A stretch of 29,054 nt of DNA. Source: an uncultured SAR324 cluster bacterium. GTDB lineage: Bacteria > SAR324 > NAC60-12. Below the pieces are notes generated by a model that saw only the letters and a program-made list of their open reading frames with translations, had not been told where the DNA came from and made no database searches. Below, one piece after another: positions 15,068 through 22,659 of the stretch. A program made the position numbers and the translations under genes. How positions within the stretch are numbered: the first letter of the stretch is position 1; each line of letters opens with the position of its first letter. The stretch covers positions 1 to 29,054 of the forward strand of contig CABXOR010000020.1 in the NCBI GenBank assembly GCA_902513935.1, written 5' to 3'.

Positions 15068-16606
15068 ATGAAAGTCAAATTTATTAATGCTAATCAAGCA
15101 GCGGGAATGATTCAAGATGGTTCCAATGTTGGACTGATAGGTGGTGGAAGTGGTTTAGTTGAAGCAACTCTTTTGCATGAATATATCGAGAAACGCTTTC
15201 TTGATACAGGTACACCAAAAGAATTGACTTGCATCCATGCTCTGGGTATTGGAGACCGTGAAGACCGTGGTATGAACAGGTTTGCCCACAAGGGAATGGT
15301 ACGCCGAGTGATTGGCGGGCACTGGGTTTGGTCTCAAAAAATGCAGCAGTTGGCCAGGGAAAACAGTATTGAAGCCTACGTCCTGCCAGGTGGTGTGATC
15401 ATGCAACTAATGCGTGAAGTTGCAGCCAAACGCCCTGGGTTGATCACTCATGTCGGGCTTGGCACCTTCGTTGATCCTCTGCAAGATGGTGGCAGGATGA
15501 ATGAAGCGGCAGTCGATCCCTTGGTTGAACGCATTGCCATCGACGGTAAAGACTATCTCCGATACCTTCCAATTCCTATTGATGTGGCTCTTCTTAAGGG
15601 ATCGTACGCAGATGAAGAGGGTAACATTAGTCTAGACGAGGAACCTGCCAACCTGGACATCTATGCCATGGCTGCAGCCGCCCATAATTCAGGTGGAAAA
15701 GTTATCTTTCAGGTCAGAAAGAAAGTAGCAGCGGGATCCATTCCGGCCCGATCAGTAAGAATCCCTTCAGCTATTGTGGATGCAGTAGTCGTAGACCCCG
15801 AACAGCGTCAAAGTTATGAGCTAATTTATGACCCATCCATTTCAGGTGAAAGAAGGAATGAGATACTCCAACATGATTTTCCCGAATTTTCGCTGAGACT
15901 GGTCATTGCCCGAAGAGCATTTCAGGAATTGAAAGAAGGTTCTGTGATAAATTATGGGTTTGGTATTCCTGATCAGGTAGCAGCTATTGTCGCTGCAGAA
16001 AAACGCCAGGATTCATATTACCAGACCATTGAACATGGTACTTACGGAGGAAGCCTGCTCAGTGGTAACCTTTTTGGATTCGCAAGGAATCCCAGCTGCA
16101 TGATTGATGCTCCTTCTCAATTTGATTTCTATTCAGGTGGTGGACTCGATACAGCATTTCTTGGTTTTGGCCAAATAGACCGTGAGGGAAATGTCAACGT
16201 TTCAAAGTTAGCAGGTGTAACGGTAGGACCAGGTGGATTCATCGACATCGCTCAGAATGCCCGCAAAGTTGTATTCTGTGGTACCTTTGACACCAAAGGG
16301 GGAGAGATCAAAACAGGTTATGGGAAACTGGAACTGATCAAGCCCGGTAAAGTATGTAAATTTGTTGAATCAGTTGATCAGATTACATTTTCAGGAAAGC
16401 AGGCTCTTGTTCAGGGGCAGGTGGTTATTTATGTCACTGAAAGAGCAGTCTTCAGTCTCAGTAAAGGAGGACTTGAACTGGTGGAAATTGCTCCGGGAGT
16501 TGAAATGGAAAGAGACGTGATTGATCAAATGGAATTCAAGCCACTGATTTCAGAATCAATAGGTACCATGAATCCCAAATTTTTCGTTGATGAAGAGAAT
16601 GCATAA
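15068..16606 (+). CDS. Family I CoA-transferase (acetate/propionate CoA-transferase, YdiF-like)
   Basis: This 512-residue protein fuses alpha- and beta-type CoA-transferase halves. The catalytic Glu322 lies in T-I-E-H-G-T-Y-G-G-S, the E-x-G-x-x-G-G motif of propionate CoA-transferase and E. coli YdiF. Other marks are G-L-I-G-G-G-S-G in the first strand, G-L-G-T-F-V-D-P and Y-G-F-G-I-P. The enzyme moves CoA from an acyl-CoA donor to a free carboxylate through a glutamyl-CoA intermediate, and could activate the operon's acid substrate without ATP. A longer frame opens at 15047, but the ATG at 15068 has GAGGA seven bases upstream and the family begins with this strand. The next gene overlaps its end by eight bases. 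Confidence 0.9.
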   Translation: MKVKFINANQAAGMIQDGSNVGLIGGGSGLVEATLLHEYIEKRFLDTGTPKELTCIHALGIGDREDRGMNRFAHKGMVRRVIGGHWVWSQKMQQLARENSIEAYVLPGGVIMQLMREVAAKRPGLITHVGLGTFVDPLQDGGRMNEAAVDPLVERIAIDGKDYLRYLPIPIDVALLKGSYADEEGNISLDEEPANLDIYAMAAAAHNSGGKVIFQVRKKVAAGSIPARSVRIPSAIVDAVVVDPEQRQSYELIYDPSISGERRNEILQHDFPEFSLRLVIARRAFQELKEGSVINYGFGIPDQVAAIVAAEKRQDSYYQTIEHGTYGGSLLSGNLFGFARNPSCMIDAPSQFDFYSGGGLDTAFLGFGQIDREGNVNVSKLAGVTVGPGGFIDIAQNARKVVFCGTFDTKGGEIKTGYGKLELIKPGKVCKFVESVDQITFSGKQALVQGQVVIYVTERAVFSLSKGGLELVEIAPGVEMERDVIDQMEFKPLISESIGTMNPKFFVDEENA

Positions 16607-17633
16607 AACAAAACTGGCACTAGTTGGGGCAGGTACTATTGGACAGCGACACCTGAAGGCTATGTCTCAGGTTGAGGAAGCAGAACTAACGGCGATCGTT
16701 GATAATCTGCCTCAGGCCGAGTCCATAGCTGTGGAAATGAACGTTCCCTTCTTTCATACAACCGAAGAGATGCTCCGGATTCAGAAGCCGGAAGGGGTAA
16801 TAGTCTGCACTCCCACTGAAATTCATTTAGAGCCTGTTTTGTCATCACTCAAAGCAGGTGTTCATGTTCTTGTTGAAAAGCCCATTACTTCAACAATGGA
16901 AGAAGCACAAGAGATCATCAAAACATCCCAAACGGCACATAGAGATGTCCTGGTGGGGCATCATCGCCGTTATTATAGTATTATCCAGAAAACCAGGGAA
17001 ATGATTCATGAAGGGGCAATTGGAAAACTAGTTGGTATCAGCGGGATGTGGACTACCAGAAAAGCTGATTCATACTATGATCCCTCATGGCGTCAATTAC
17101 GAAGTTCAGGTCCTGTGCTGATCAATCTTATTCATGAAATTGATTCGCTTAGATATATCTGCGGTGAAATAACTTCTCTTTCTGCCAAGGTGACTAATGG
17201 CCTCCGTGATCATCCCAAGGAAGAAACAGTTGCTGTCTTGATGGAATTTGAAGGAGGAGCTTTGGGGACTTTTTTACTTTCTGATGTTACTCCTTCTCCC
17301 TGGGCATGGGAGCATGCCACCGGTGAAAATCCAAATTTTCCGAAGAGCTCTCAGAATATCTATCGTTTTACAGGATCTGAGGCATCACTTGAATTTCCTA
17401 ACCTAGTACTCTGGAAGCATGAAAATGGGAATGCAGACTGGCATCATAAAATGTTTCCTCAACAGATCGATATAGAGCTTGAAGACGCTTATGTTTCTCA
17501 GTGCACCCATTTCTGTGCAGTGATATGTGGAAGGGAAGAACCTCGCATCACTGCATCAGACGCTACAAAGACACTGGAGGCAACATTGGCAGTTTTTGAT
17601 GCATCCGAAAATGGAATTGAGGTTCGGTTTTGA
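16599..17633 (+). CDS. Gfo/Idh/MocA-family NAD(P)-dependent oxidoreductase
   Basis: This protein of about 344 residues has the Rossmann motif L-A-L-V-G-A-G-T-I-G-Q-R-H, the family signature V-L-V-E-K-P-I-T, and the substrate-domain segment N-L-I-H-E-I-D-S-L-R, where His and Asp take part in hydride transfer. Family members oxidise or reduce hydroxyls of sugars, inositols and related polyols. A small two-domain cytoplasmic enzyme of this kind beside CoA enzymes is unusual and suggests that the substrate carries a polyhydroxylated part. Starts at 16590 or 16587 are also in frame. I chose the ATG at 16599 because the family begins immediately before the Rossmann strand, but no start has a good ribosome binding site. 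Its TGA overlaps the next gene as TTGA. Confidence 0.87.
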   Translation: MHKTKLALVGAGTIGQRHLKAMSQVEEAELTAIVDNLPQAESIAVEMNVPFFHTTEEMLRIQKPEGVIVCTPTEIHLEPVLSSLKAGVHVLVEKPITSTMEEAQEIIKTSQTAHRDVLVGHHRRYYSIIQKTREMIHEGAIGKLVGISGMWTTRKADSYYDPSWRQLRSSGPVLINLIHEIDSLRYICGEITSLSAKVTNGLRDHPKEETVAVLMEFEGGALGTFLLSDVTPSPWAWEHATGENPNFPKSSQNIYRFTGSEASLEFPNLVLWKHENGNADWHHKMFPQQIDIELEDAYVSQCTHFCAVICGREEPRITASDATKTLEATLAVFDASENGIEVRF

Positions 17634-18406
17634 TTAAGGATCAGGTTATTTTAGTGGAATGCATAGGGCCAGTCATGCATGTGACAATGAGTCGACCTGA
17701 AGTTCTCAATGCTCTCAATTCAGATGCTCATTTTTTACTGGATGAGGCATTCAATCGTTTTGCTGGAGACAGTGAGCTCCAGATTGCAACAATTACAGGA
17801 TCAGGTGACCGGTCTTTCTGTGCAGGAACAGATCTGAAAGCAAGGATGAACGAAGAAACAGACAGGTTCCCTGAAACTGGATTTGCAGGATTGACGGAGC
17901 GTTTTGATCTCACAAAACCAGTGGTTGCACTGGTTAATGGAGATGCCATTGGAGGAGGACTTGAAATCATACTAGCATGTGATCTGGCCATTGCGGTTGA
18001 ACAAGCTCGTTTTGGCCTTCCAGAGCCCAGGGTTGGACTTGCAGCAAAAGGGGGATTGCACCGCCTGGCACGTCAGATCCCAATGAAACATGCTATGAAA
18101 ATTGCACTGACTGGAAATCTCTTCGATGCTCAAACAGCTCTGGAGTATGGTCTTATCAACCAGATAGTTGAAAAGAAAAACTTCGTGAAGGAATGCCAAT
18201 GCATGCTCGATACTCTCTTGGAGTGTGCACCATTGTCGCTGAGAGCATCCAAGGAGATGATCCATAAGGGGCTTAGTGCCTCCAGTATGGAAGAGGCATT
18301 CAAGCTAAATTACTTGGAGCATGCTACAATGCTATCCAGCTATGATACTCGAGAAGGAAGTAAGGCCTTCGTTGAAAAACGAACCCCACTCTGGCGGGGG
18401 AGATAA
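17630..18406 (+). CDS. Enoyl-CoA hydratase/isomerase (crotonase) family protein
   Basis: This 258-residue protein has the crotonase core. S-F-C-A-G-T-D-L-K and A-I-G-G-G form the oxyanion hole. Glu112 (G-G-G-L-E-I) and Glu132 (F-G-L-P-E-P) stand at the two acid/base positions of enoyl-CoA hydratase, so true hydratase activity is plausible. C-terminal P-L-S-L-R-A-S-K is typical. It would hydrate the enoyl-CoA made by the acyl-CoA dehydrogenase, or isomerise or cleave a related thioester. The start codon is TTG, overlapping the previous stop as TTGA, one of three such junctions in the window; no ATG lies at a family-compatible position. A 26-base gap with AAGGAG follows before the MaoC gene. 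Confidence 0.88.
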   Translation: MIKDQVILVECIGPVMHVTMSRPEVLNALNSDAHFLLDEAFNRFAGDSELQIATITGSGDRSFCAGTDLKARMNEETDRFPETGFAGLTERFDLTKPVVALVNGDAIGGGLEIILACDLAIAVEQARFGLPEPRVGLAAKGGLHRLARQIPMKHAMKIALTGNLFDAQTALEYGLINQIVEKKNFVKECQCMLDTLLECAPLSLRASKEMIHKGLSASSMEEAFKLNYLEHATMLSSYDTREGSKAFVEKRTPLWRGR

Positions 18407-18432
18407 AATGAGATTTCAGTCAAGGAGAATGC

Positions 18433-18891
18433 ATGGTAGATTTCTACGTTGAAAAAGGACAAACTTCTAGTTTTACCAAAACAGTTTCTGAGAGTGATGT
18501 TTTCCTGTTTGCAGGGATTACCGGTGATTTTTCACCGAACCATGTGAATAAAGCCTACATGGAAAAATCGCCCTATGGAAAACTGATGGCTCATGGGGCA
18601 CTGATGGTCGGATTCATGTCTACTGTTTCTACTATGGCCATTGCACATACACGAGATGCAGAGGAAACTCCTGTCTCTGTTGGTTACGACAAGGTCCGTT
18701 TTCTGAAGCCTGTTTTTTTGGGTGATACCATAACGGTGAACTATACCATTGCAGAAATAGAGTTGGAAAGGAAACGCTCATATGCAGACATTGAGATTTA
18801 CAATCAGGATGGAGAACTGGTTGCTGTAGGGAAACACATTTTGCAGTGGATACCCAATCCTAGTAAAAAGCGGAGGGTTGATGGGGTTTGA
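18433..18891 (+). CDS. MaoC-like (R)-specific enoyl-CoA hydratase
   Basis: This 152-residue single hot-dog protein has the hydratase-2 motif: Asp32 and His37 in G-D-F-S-P-N-H-V-N, followed by the conserved Y-G-K-L-M-A-H-G-A-L. These are the catalytic residues of (R)-hydratases, which add water to trans-2-enoyl-CoA to give (R)-3-hydroxyacyl-CoA. The operon thus has two hydratases of opposite expected stereochemistry, this one and the crotonase just before it, so they may act on different intermediates. The start is the ATG at 18433, with AAGGAG at 18422-18427. Its end overlaps the following SDR gene by 11 bases. Confidence 0.88.
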   Translation: MVDFYVEKGQTSSFTKTVSESDVFLFAGITGDFSPNHVNKAYMEKSPYGKLMAHGALMVGFMSTVSTMAIAHTRDAEETPVSVGYDKVRFLKPVFLGDTITVNYTIAEIELERKRSYADIEIYNQDGELVAVGKHILQWIPNPSKKRRVDGV

Positions 18892-19612
18892 TATTGAAGG
18901 ACATAAATTCATTGTTACCGGCGCAGCGAATGGTATTGGCCTGGCGATCAGTCGGAGGCTTTCAGAACTGGGGGCAAAAGTCTCTGGGTGGGATCTATAT
19001 GATGATGCAATGGCCAGTGACCCAGCATTTACCCATAGTGTCAAAGTAGACGTCACAGATGAAAATAGTATTCAGGCAGCCGTTAAAGAATCCATTCAAA
19101 AACTTGGAGGACTTCAAGGTCTGATTGCTAACGCAGGCATCAATGGACCGACGAAACCCACTTGGGAATATTCAAAGAAGGAATGGGAACATGTGATGAG
19201 TGTTGATTTGACAGGAGTGTTCCTTTCTACCAGAGCAGTGCTGCATCATATGAGAAAAAATGGTTATGGTAGGCTGATCATAATATCCTCAGTGGCAGGA
19301 AAGGAAGGTAATCCCGGTGCATCACCTTATGGAGCAGCCAAGGCAGGTGTGATTGGTTATGCTAAAGGGCTTGCACGTGAGTTACTCCCTGCAGATATAA
19401 CGGTTAATTGTCTTGCTCCGGCTATCACAGAGACAGATCTGCTTCAGGAAATGACCGATGAGTACATCGAAGACAAGAAGTCCAGGATTCCAATGGGCCG
19501 TTTTTGTACGGCTGCTGAAATAGCAGACATGACAGCATGGGTAGCCAGCCCACACTGTTCTTTCACGACTGGGCAGGTCTTTGACCTCACTGGTGGAAGG
19601 GCGACCTACTGA
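18881..19612 (+). CDS. Short-chain dehydrogenase/reductase (FabG-like)
   Basis: This 243-residue SDR is complete: cofactor motif T-G-A-A-N-G-I-G, structural N-A-G at I-A-N-A-G, and the catalytic set Ser in I-I-I-S-S with Tyr and Lys in Y-G-A-A-K. It contrasts with the other SDR of the operon, which lacks these. D-L/D residues after the second strand hint at NAD(H) rather than NADP(H), though this is uncertain. The likely job is oxidation of the 3-hydroxyacyl-CoA or another alcohol intermediate. The ATG at 18881 is preceded by GGAGGG (18872-18877). An in-frame TTG at 18878 is less likely. Confidence 0.88.
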   Translation: MGFDIEGHKFIVTGAANGIGLAISRRLSELGAKVSGWDLYDDAMASDPAFTHSVKVDVTDENSIQAAVKESIQKLGGLQGLIANAGINGPTKPTWEYSKKEWEHVMSVDLTGVFLSTRAVLHHMRKNGYGRLIIISSVAGKEGNPGASPYGAAKAGVIGYAKGLARELLPADITVNCLAPAITETDLLQEMTDEYIEDKKSRIPMGRFCTAAEIADMTAWVASPHCSFTTGQVFDLTGGRATY

Positions 19613-20445
19613 TGTATTCGTCTGTTTCCTTAAAAGAACTCTGCATCCATCAGGTTTGTGTATGGAAGCAGAGTAGTTTTGCAGAATCACTTGATTGTTT
19701 TGCGAGGAACGGTGTGACCAGCACAGCATTATGGAAGCCTCTGGTCGATGATGCTGGAGTGAAGCAGGCTAAAAAAAATCTCAGGGATTCAGGCGTTTCT
19801 GCAGTATCTATGTGCCCTCTGGTTTTGCTAGAACCGCAAAATGAACATGACAGCGTTTTAAGAGCAAAGCAGCATCTTCAATTTTTAGAAGAAGCAGCAG
19901 AGCTCGAAGTGAAATCAGTGATCGTGATCACAGGAGGACTCTCACCAGAAAGTAGGGATCTTAACGGCCAGCGACAAAAGGTTTTGGAGGAACTGGAACA
20001 GTTGATTGGACAGGCCGAAGGCACCGGACTTAAATTAGCCATTGAACCACTACACCCAATGGTCTGCGGCACGCGAACCGTCATTTCAAGCCTTTCTGAA
20101 GCAAACGATATTCTTGATAAGCTCAAACGTGATGACGTAATGGGCATTGCCGTGGATACATATGCGCTTTGGTGGGATACAAGGTTAAAGGAAGAGATAC
20201 AGAGAGCCGGCAGTCGTTTGCTAAATTTCCACGTTTCCGATTGGCTGTATGAAACGCGAGATATTCGTTTGGATCGAGGGATGCCAGGTGATGGACTGAT
20301 CAACAATGCCCTGATCCGCTCATGGATGAGGGAAGCAGGCTACAAGGGAGCAGTGGAAGTTGAAATCCTCTCCGCACTGGATTGGTGGAGCAAACCTGCT
20401 GATACAGTTGTTCGTAAAATTTGTGAGAGAATTTCTTTTCTCTGA
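19612..20445 (+). CDS. Xylose-isomerase-like TIM-barrel (sugar phosphate isomerase/epimerase family)
   Basis: This 277-residue protein matches the AP-endonuclease-2/xylose-isomerase TIM-barrel family. Candidate metal ligands are Glu in A-I-E-P-L-H-P-M, Asp in A-V-D-T-Y-A-L-W-W-D, His in N-F-H-V-S-D-W and Glu in V-E-V-E-I. The segments R-G-M-P-G-D-G and D-W-W place it in a clade usually annotated only as sugar isomerase/epimerase. The same fold includes 3-dehydroshikimate dehydratases (QuiC/AsbF), interesting because aroB- and aroD-like genes lie just downstream on the other strand, but I see no specific sign of that activity. It starts at the ATG of a TGATG overlap. It is the last gene of the operon, with 41 bases to the convergent aroD-like gene. 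Confidence 0.82.
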   Translation: MYSSVSLKELCIHQVCVWKQSSFAESLDCFARNGVTSTALWKPLVDDAGVKQAKKNLRDSGVSAVSMCPLVLLEPQNEHDSVLRAKQHLQFLEEAAELEVKSVIVITGGLSPESRDLNGQRQKVLEELEQLIGQAEGTGLKLAIEPLHPMVCGTRTVISSLSEANDILDKLKRDDVMGIAVDTYALWWDTRLKEEIQRAGSRLLNFHVSDWLYETRDIRLDRGMPGDGLINNALIRSWMREAGYKGAVEVEILSALDWWSKPADTVVRKICERISFL

Positions 20446-20486
20446 CTTCAGATATGAATACTCAGATTCTGAATGGATCCTTATTT

Positions 20487-21503
20487 TTATAGATGTTCAA
20501 AAAATTTTTTCCCTGAAATGGGATGTATGTGAATTTCTTGTTTACCATGTAAACTGGAAATTTCCATAAAGACTGACGTACCTGGAAATGAATCACTGCC
20601 AGAAAATTTATCAATTGCAATTTCTTTAAGAGGATCCTCCAGTTGAAGACCTTTAAGATTAAGGTCCTCCAAAACAGCCATCAATTCATCAAGATCTAAA
20701 GACTCCAATGGAATGCAGACCGCATTCAATTGTTTTTTCTTTAGCTGCTGATTCATGACTTCCAGTTCACGTGAATGGTTGACGTCTTTTCCTGCAACCC
20801 CATAAATAAGGCAACCATCATTTAATTCAGGAACTCTATAGCAATTCATGAGAACATCCATAGAAAGCTGTCCGGGTGCAACTGCATCTCCAAAACTCGC
20901 ATATGTGATTGGTGCACCGAAAACTGTGGTCAACAGACGGCTACACGTCCCCTTCTGTCCCATTGCAAAGCCGATTCGAGCAATATCACTGGTACCATTT
21001 CCGACCCATTGAAGCATTTGAATAGAGTGGACCAATGTTGACGCTGTTGGAACCACCTTGATGGCATGAGGATGAAAGCTTTCCATTTCTGATGTTAATT
21101 CCTCTAGTTCTTCAACACTGGGCATCGCCTTAAAATCATGATGACTAATCACGAGGGGAGTATGTTTTTCAGCCATTGCAACTAAGGCATCTGTGCCCCA
21201 TTCCAGGTCAATGCTGCTGGCCCCCGCTTCAAGGGCCGCCTGATTTATTAGAACACGCTCCTCTTCTGTCCCAAAAAATTCACCTCCATGCTCCGGATGA
21301 CGAAGAGTAAAGAGACATCCTAGTTCTTTTGTTTTAGTTTTTCGGACTAATTCCACTACATCATCTACTGAAGTGCCACCATTAATAAGCAGATCAGCCC
21401 TGATTTCAACACAGCTTAGTTTATGATCCAGAGCAAAGTCTATTTCTGCGGTATTATTAGCAACAATTCCAATGACACCCTTGAGGGGGAAAGAATTAAC
21501 CAT
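20487..21503 (-). CDS. aroD: Type I 3-dehydroquinate dehydratase with a truncated AroE-like C-terminal domain
   Basis: Residues 1-225 form a type I dehydroquinase: E33-I-R35, F-T-L-R68-H-P, Schiff-base partner H122 in I-S-H-H-D-F, Schiff-base Lys149 in A-I-K-V-V, and S203 and Q212 in S-F-G-D-A-V-A-P-G-Q. It should convert 3-dehydroquinate to 3-dehydroshikimate. Residues 231-300 resemble the substrate-binding half of shikimate dehydrogenase: Y-G-V-A-G-K-D-V-N-H-S and, in place of N-V-T-x-P-x-K, L-Q-L-E-D-P-L-K. Lys293 is kept, but the helper residues are changed and the whole NADP domain (about 150 residues) is missing. The tail ends soon after, 41 bases from the convergent operon. It looks like a bifunctional AroDE that lost its second activity; the tail may be structural. 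The symbol refers to the intact half. Confidence 0.82.
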   Translation of the reverse strand: MVNSFPLKGVIGIVANNTAEIDFALDHKLSCVEIRADLLINGGTSVDDVVELVRKTKTKELGCLFTLRHPEHGGEFFGTEEERVLINQAALEAGASSIDLEWGTDALVAMAEKHTPLVISHHDFKAMPSVEELEELTSEMESFHPHAIKVVPTASTLVHSIQMLQWVGNGTSDIARIGFAMGQKGTCSRLLTTVFGAPITYASFGDAVAPGQLSMDVLMNCYRVPELNDGCLIYGVAGKDVNHSRELEVMNQQLKKKQLNAVCIPLESLDLDELMAVLEDLNLKGLQLEDPLKEIAIDKFSGSDSFPGTSVFMEISSLHGKQEIHIHPISGKKFFEHL

Positions 21504-21562
21504 TTTATCCCGTATATTTGTTTAATCAGAATTCTTTTGGCAAGGAGCAGTACATGAATTCC

Positions 21563-22624
21563 CTAGACAGGAATTACCAGTGATTCCTGATACCGTTTCA
21601 ATAAGTTAAGGAAACGGGATTCGCTTTCATCCCAGTCATGAAAGCCGAGACTCCTGGATTTGTTATGACTTAGAATTTCATCCCAGTAACGTTCTAGGGT
21701 GGCATCAGCAAACCCCCAGTTTGCCACCTGCTCTAGGTTTGTTTTTTTAAGTTGATGTTTTTTGCAGATATTTTGCCAGACTTCGTTCCGTTCAGACATC
21801 ACTTCCTCAAGTTTTAAAGGACGTACAGAACCGCAGGGCATATTAAAAGATTCAGCGATCTTAGGCCAAAGATGGTTCCAGCGGAAAACATCTGTGTTGG
21901 TCATGTTTAAGGCCTGATCCTGACATAATGGTTCTGTGGTCATCCATGCAATTCCGCGTGCAAGAAGTTCTATGGTTGTCATCTGTGTCACACTGAGAAA
22001 TGCACCCGGATGTCCTGGGAAATCAAGTGCAGCTCCGAGTTCCCTGCATATTGCAGCATAAGCTCCAAGTGTACTGACTATGTTGCGGGCTATTTGCGGA
22101 GAAAAATGCAACAAGGTATTTGGCCTTGAAGTTGTCCATGACCACTTTCTTTTTACTGAACGTTCAACAAGGTAATCCTGCTGATCATAGTTAAAGTTTG
22201 GAATAGGCACACGTGAATCCTCTTCCCTGGCAGGTGTTGGAAATTCACCTATATGAACACCATAATACTTACCTCCCTGGACCAGGTGGACGTGCCTCAG
22301 ATTTTCTGCAGCCAACTCAATACCATTCAAAAGATTATCCAACAGCTTTAGGTTGTCCTCAGAACTTTCTAGTACCTGTTCCGCATGGGTCGCCCGTCCA
22401 CAGTAAAAAACATGAGTGACGTCTACTAACTTAGAGAGTCCTTCAATACACTTTTCACGATCGTTCAAATCGAGTTGAAAATAGTTCACTCCCTCCAGAA
22501 TTATTTCAGGTGCTCTTCTCGCAAAGCCATATACTTCCCATTCTTTTCTTAAGGAAAGCTCTCTCGCTAAAGCCGTACCAACTGCTCCACTGGCACCACC
22601 AATCAGGGCTACATACTGTTTCAT
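21563..22624 (-). CDS. PRISE-type SDR (progesterone 5-beta-reductase/iridoid-synthase-like)
   Basis: This 353-residue extended SDR has an N-terminal G-G-A-S-G-A-V-G nucleotide site. It carries the PRISE hallmarks Q-G-G-K-Y-Y-G-V-H, a P-N-F-N-Y-D-Q-Q-D-Y-L segment and W-S-W-T-T-S-R-P-N. The family (plant progesterone 5-beta-reductases, iridoid synthases and bacterial homologues) reduces activated C=C bonds of enones with NADPH; the Tyr in K-Y-Y-G and the Y-D-Q-x-D-Y segment form the active site. Bacterial substrates are mostly unknown. It sits between aroB and the aroD-like gene in the same direction, 35 bases after aroB and 59 before the aroD-like gene. The start is the ATG at 22624, without an obvious Shine-Dalgarno. 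Confidence 0.78.
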   Translation of the reverse strand: MKQYVALIGGASGAVGTALARELSLRKEWEVYGFARRAPEIILEGVNYFQLDLNDREKCIEGLSKLVDVTHVFYCGRATHAEQVLESSEDNLKLLDNLLNGIELAAENLRHVHLVQGGKYYGVHIGEFPTPAREEDSRVPIPNFNYDQQDYLVERSVKRKWSWTTSRPNTLLHFSPQIARNIVSTLGAYAAICRELGAALDFPGHPGAFLSVTQMTTIELLARGIAWMTTEPLCQDQALNMTNTDVFRWNHLWPKIAESFNMPCGSVRPLKLEEVMSERNEVWQNICKKHQLKKTNLEQVANWGFADATLERYWDEILSHNKSRSLGFHDWDESESRFLNLLKRYQESLVIPV

Positions 22625-22659
22625 TGTTTAACCATATTTGGGGTCCAAAGTTTGGTCAT

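Noticed and set aside
20447..20473. TTCAGA/TCTGAA inverted repeat between the convergent operons, as a bidirectional terminator
   Set aside because: The stem is only six base pairs with a 15-base loop and the following T-rich run is interrupted, so it is too weak to call.
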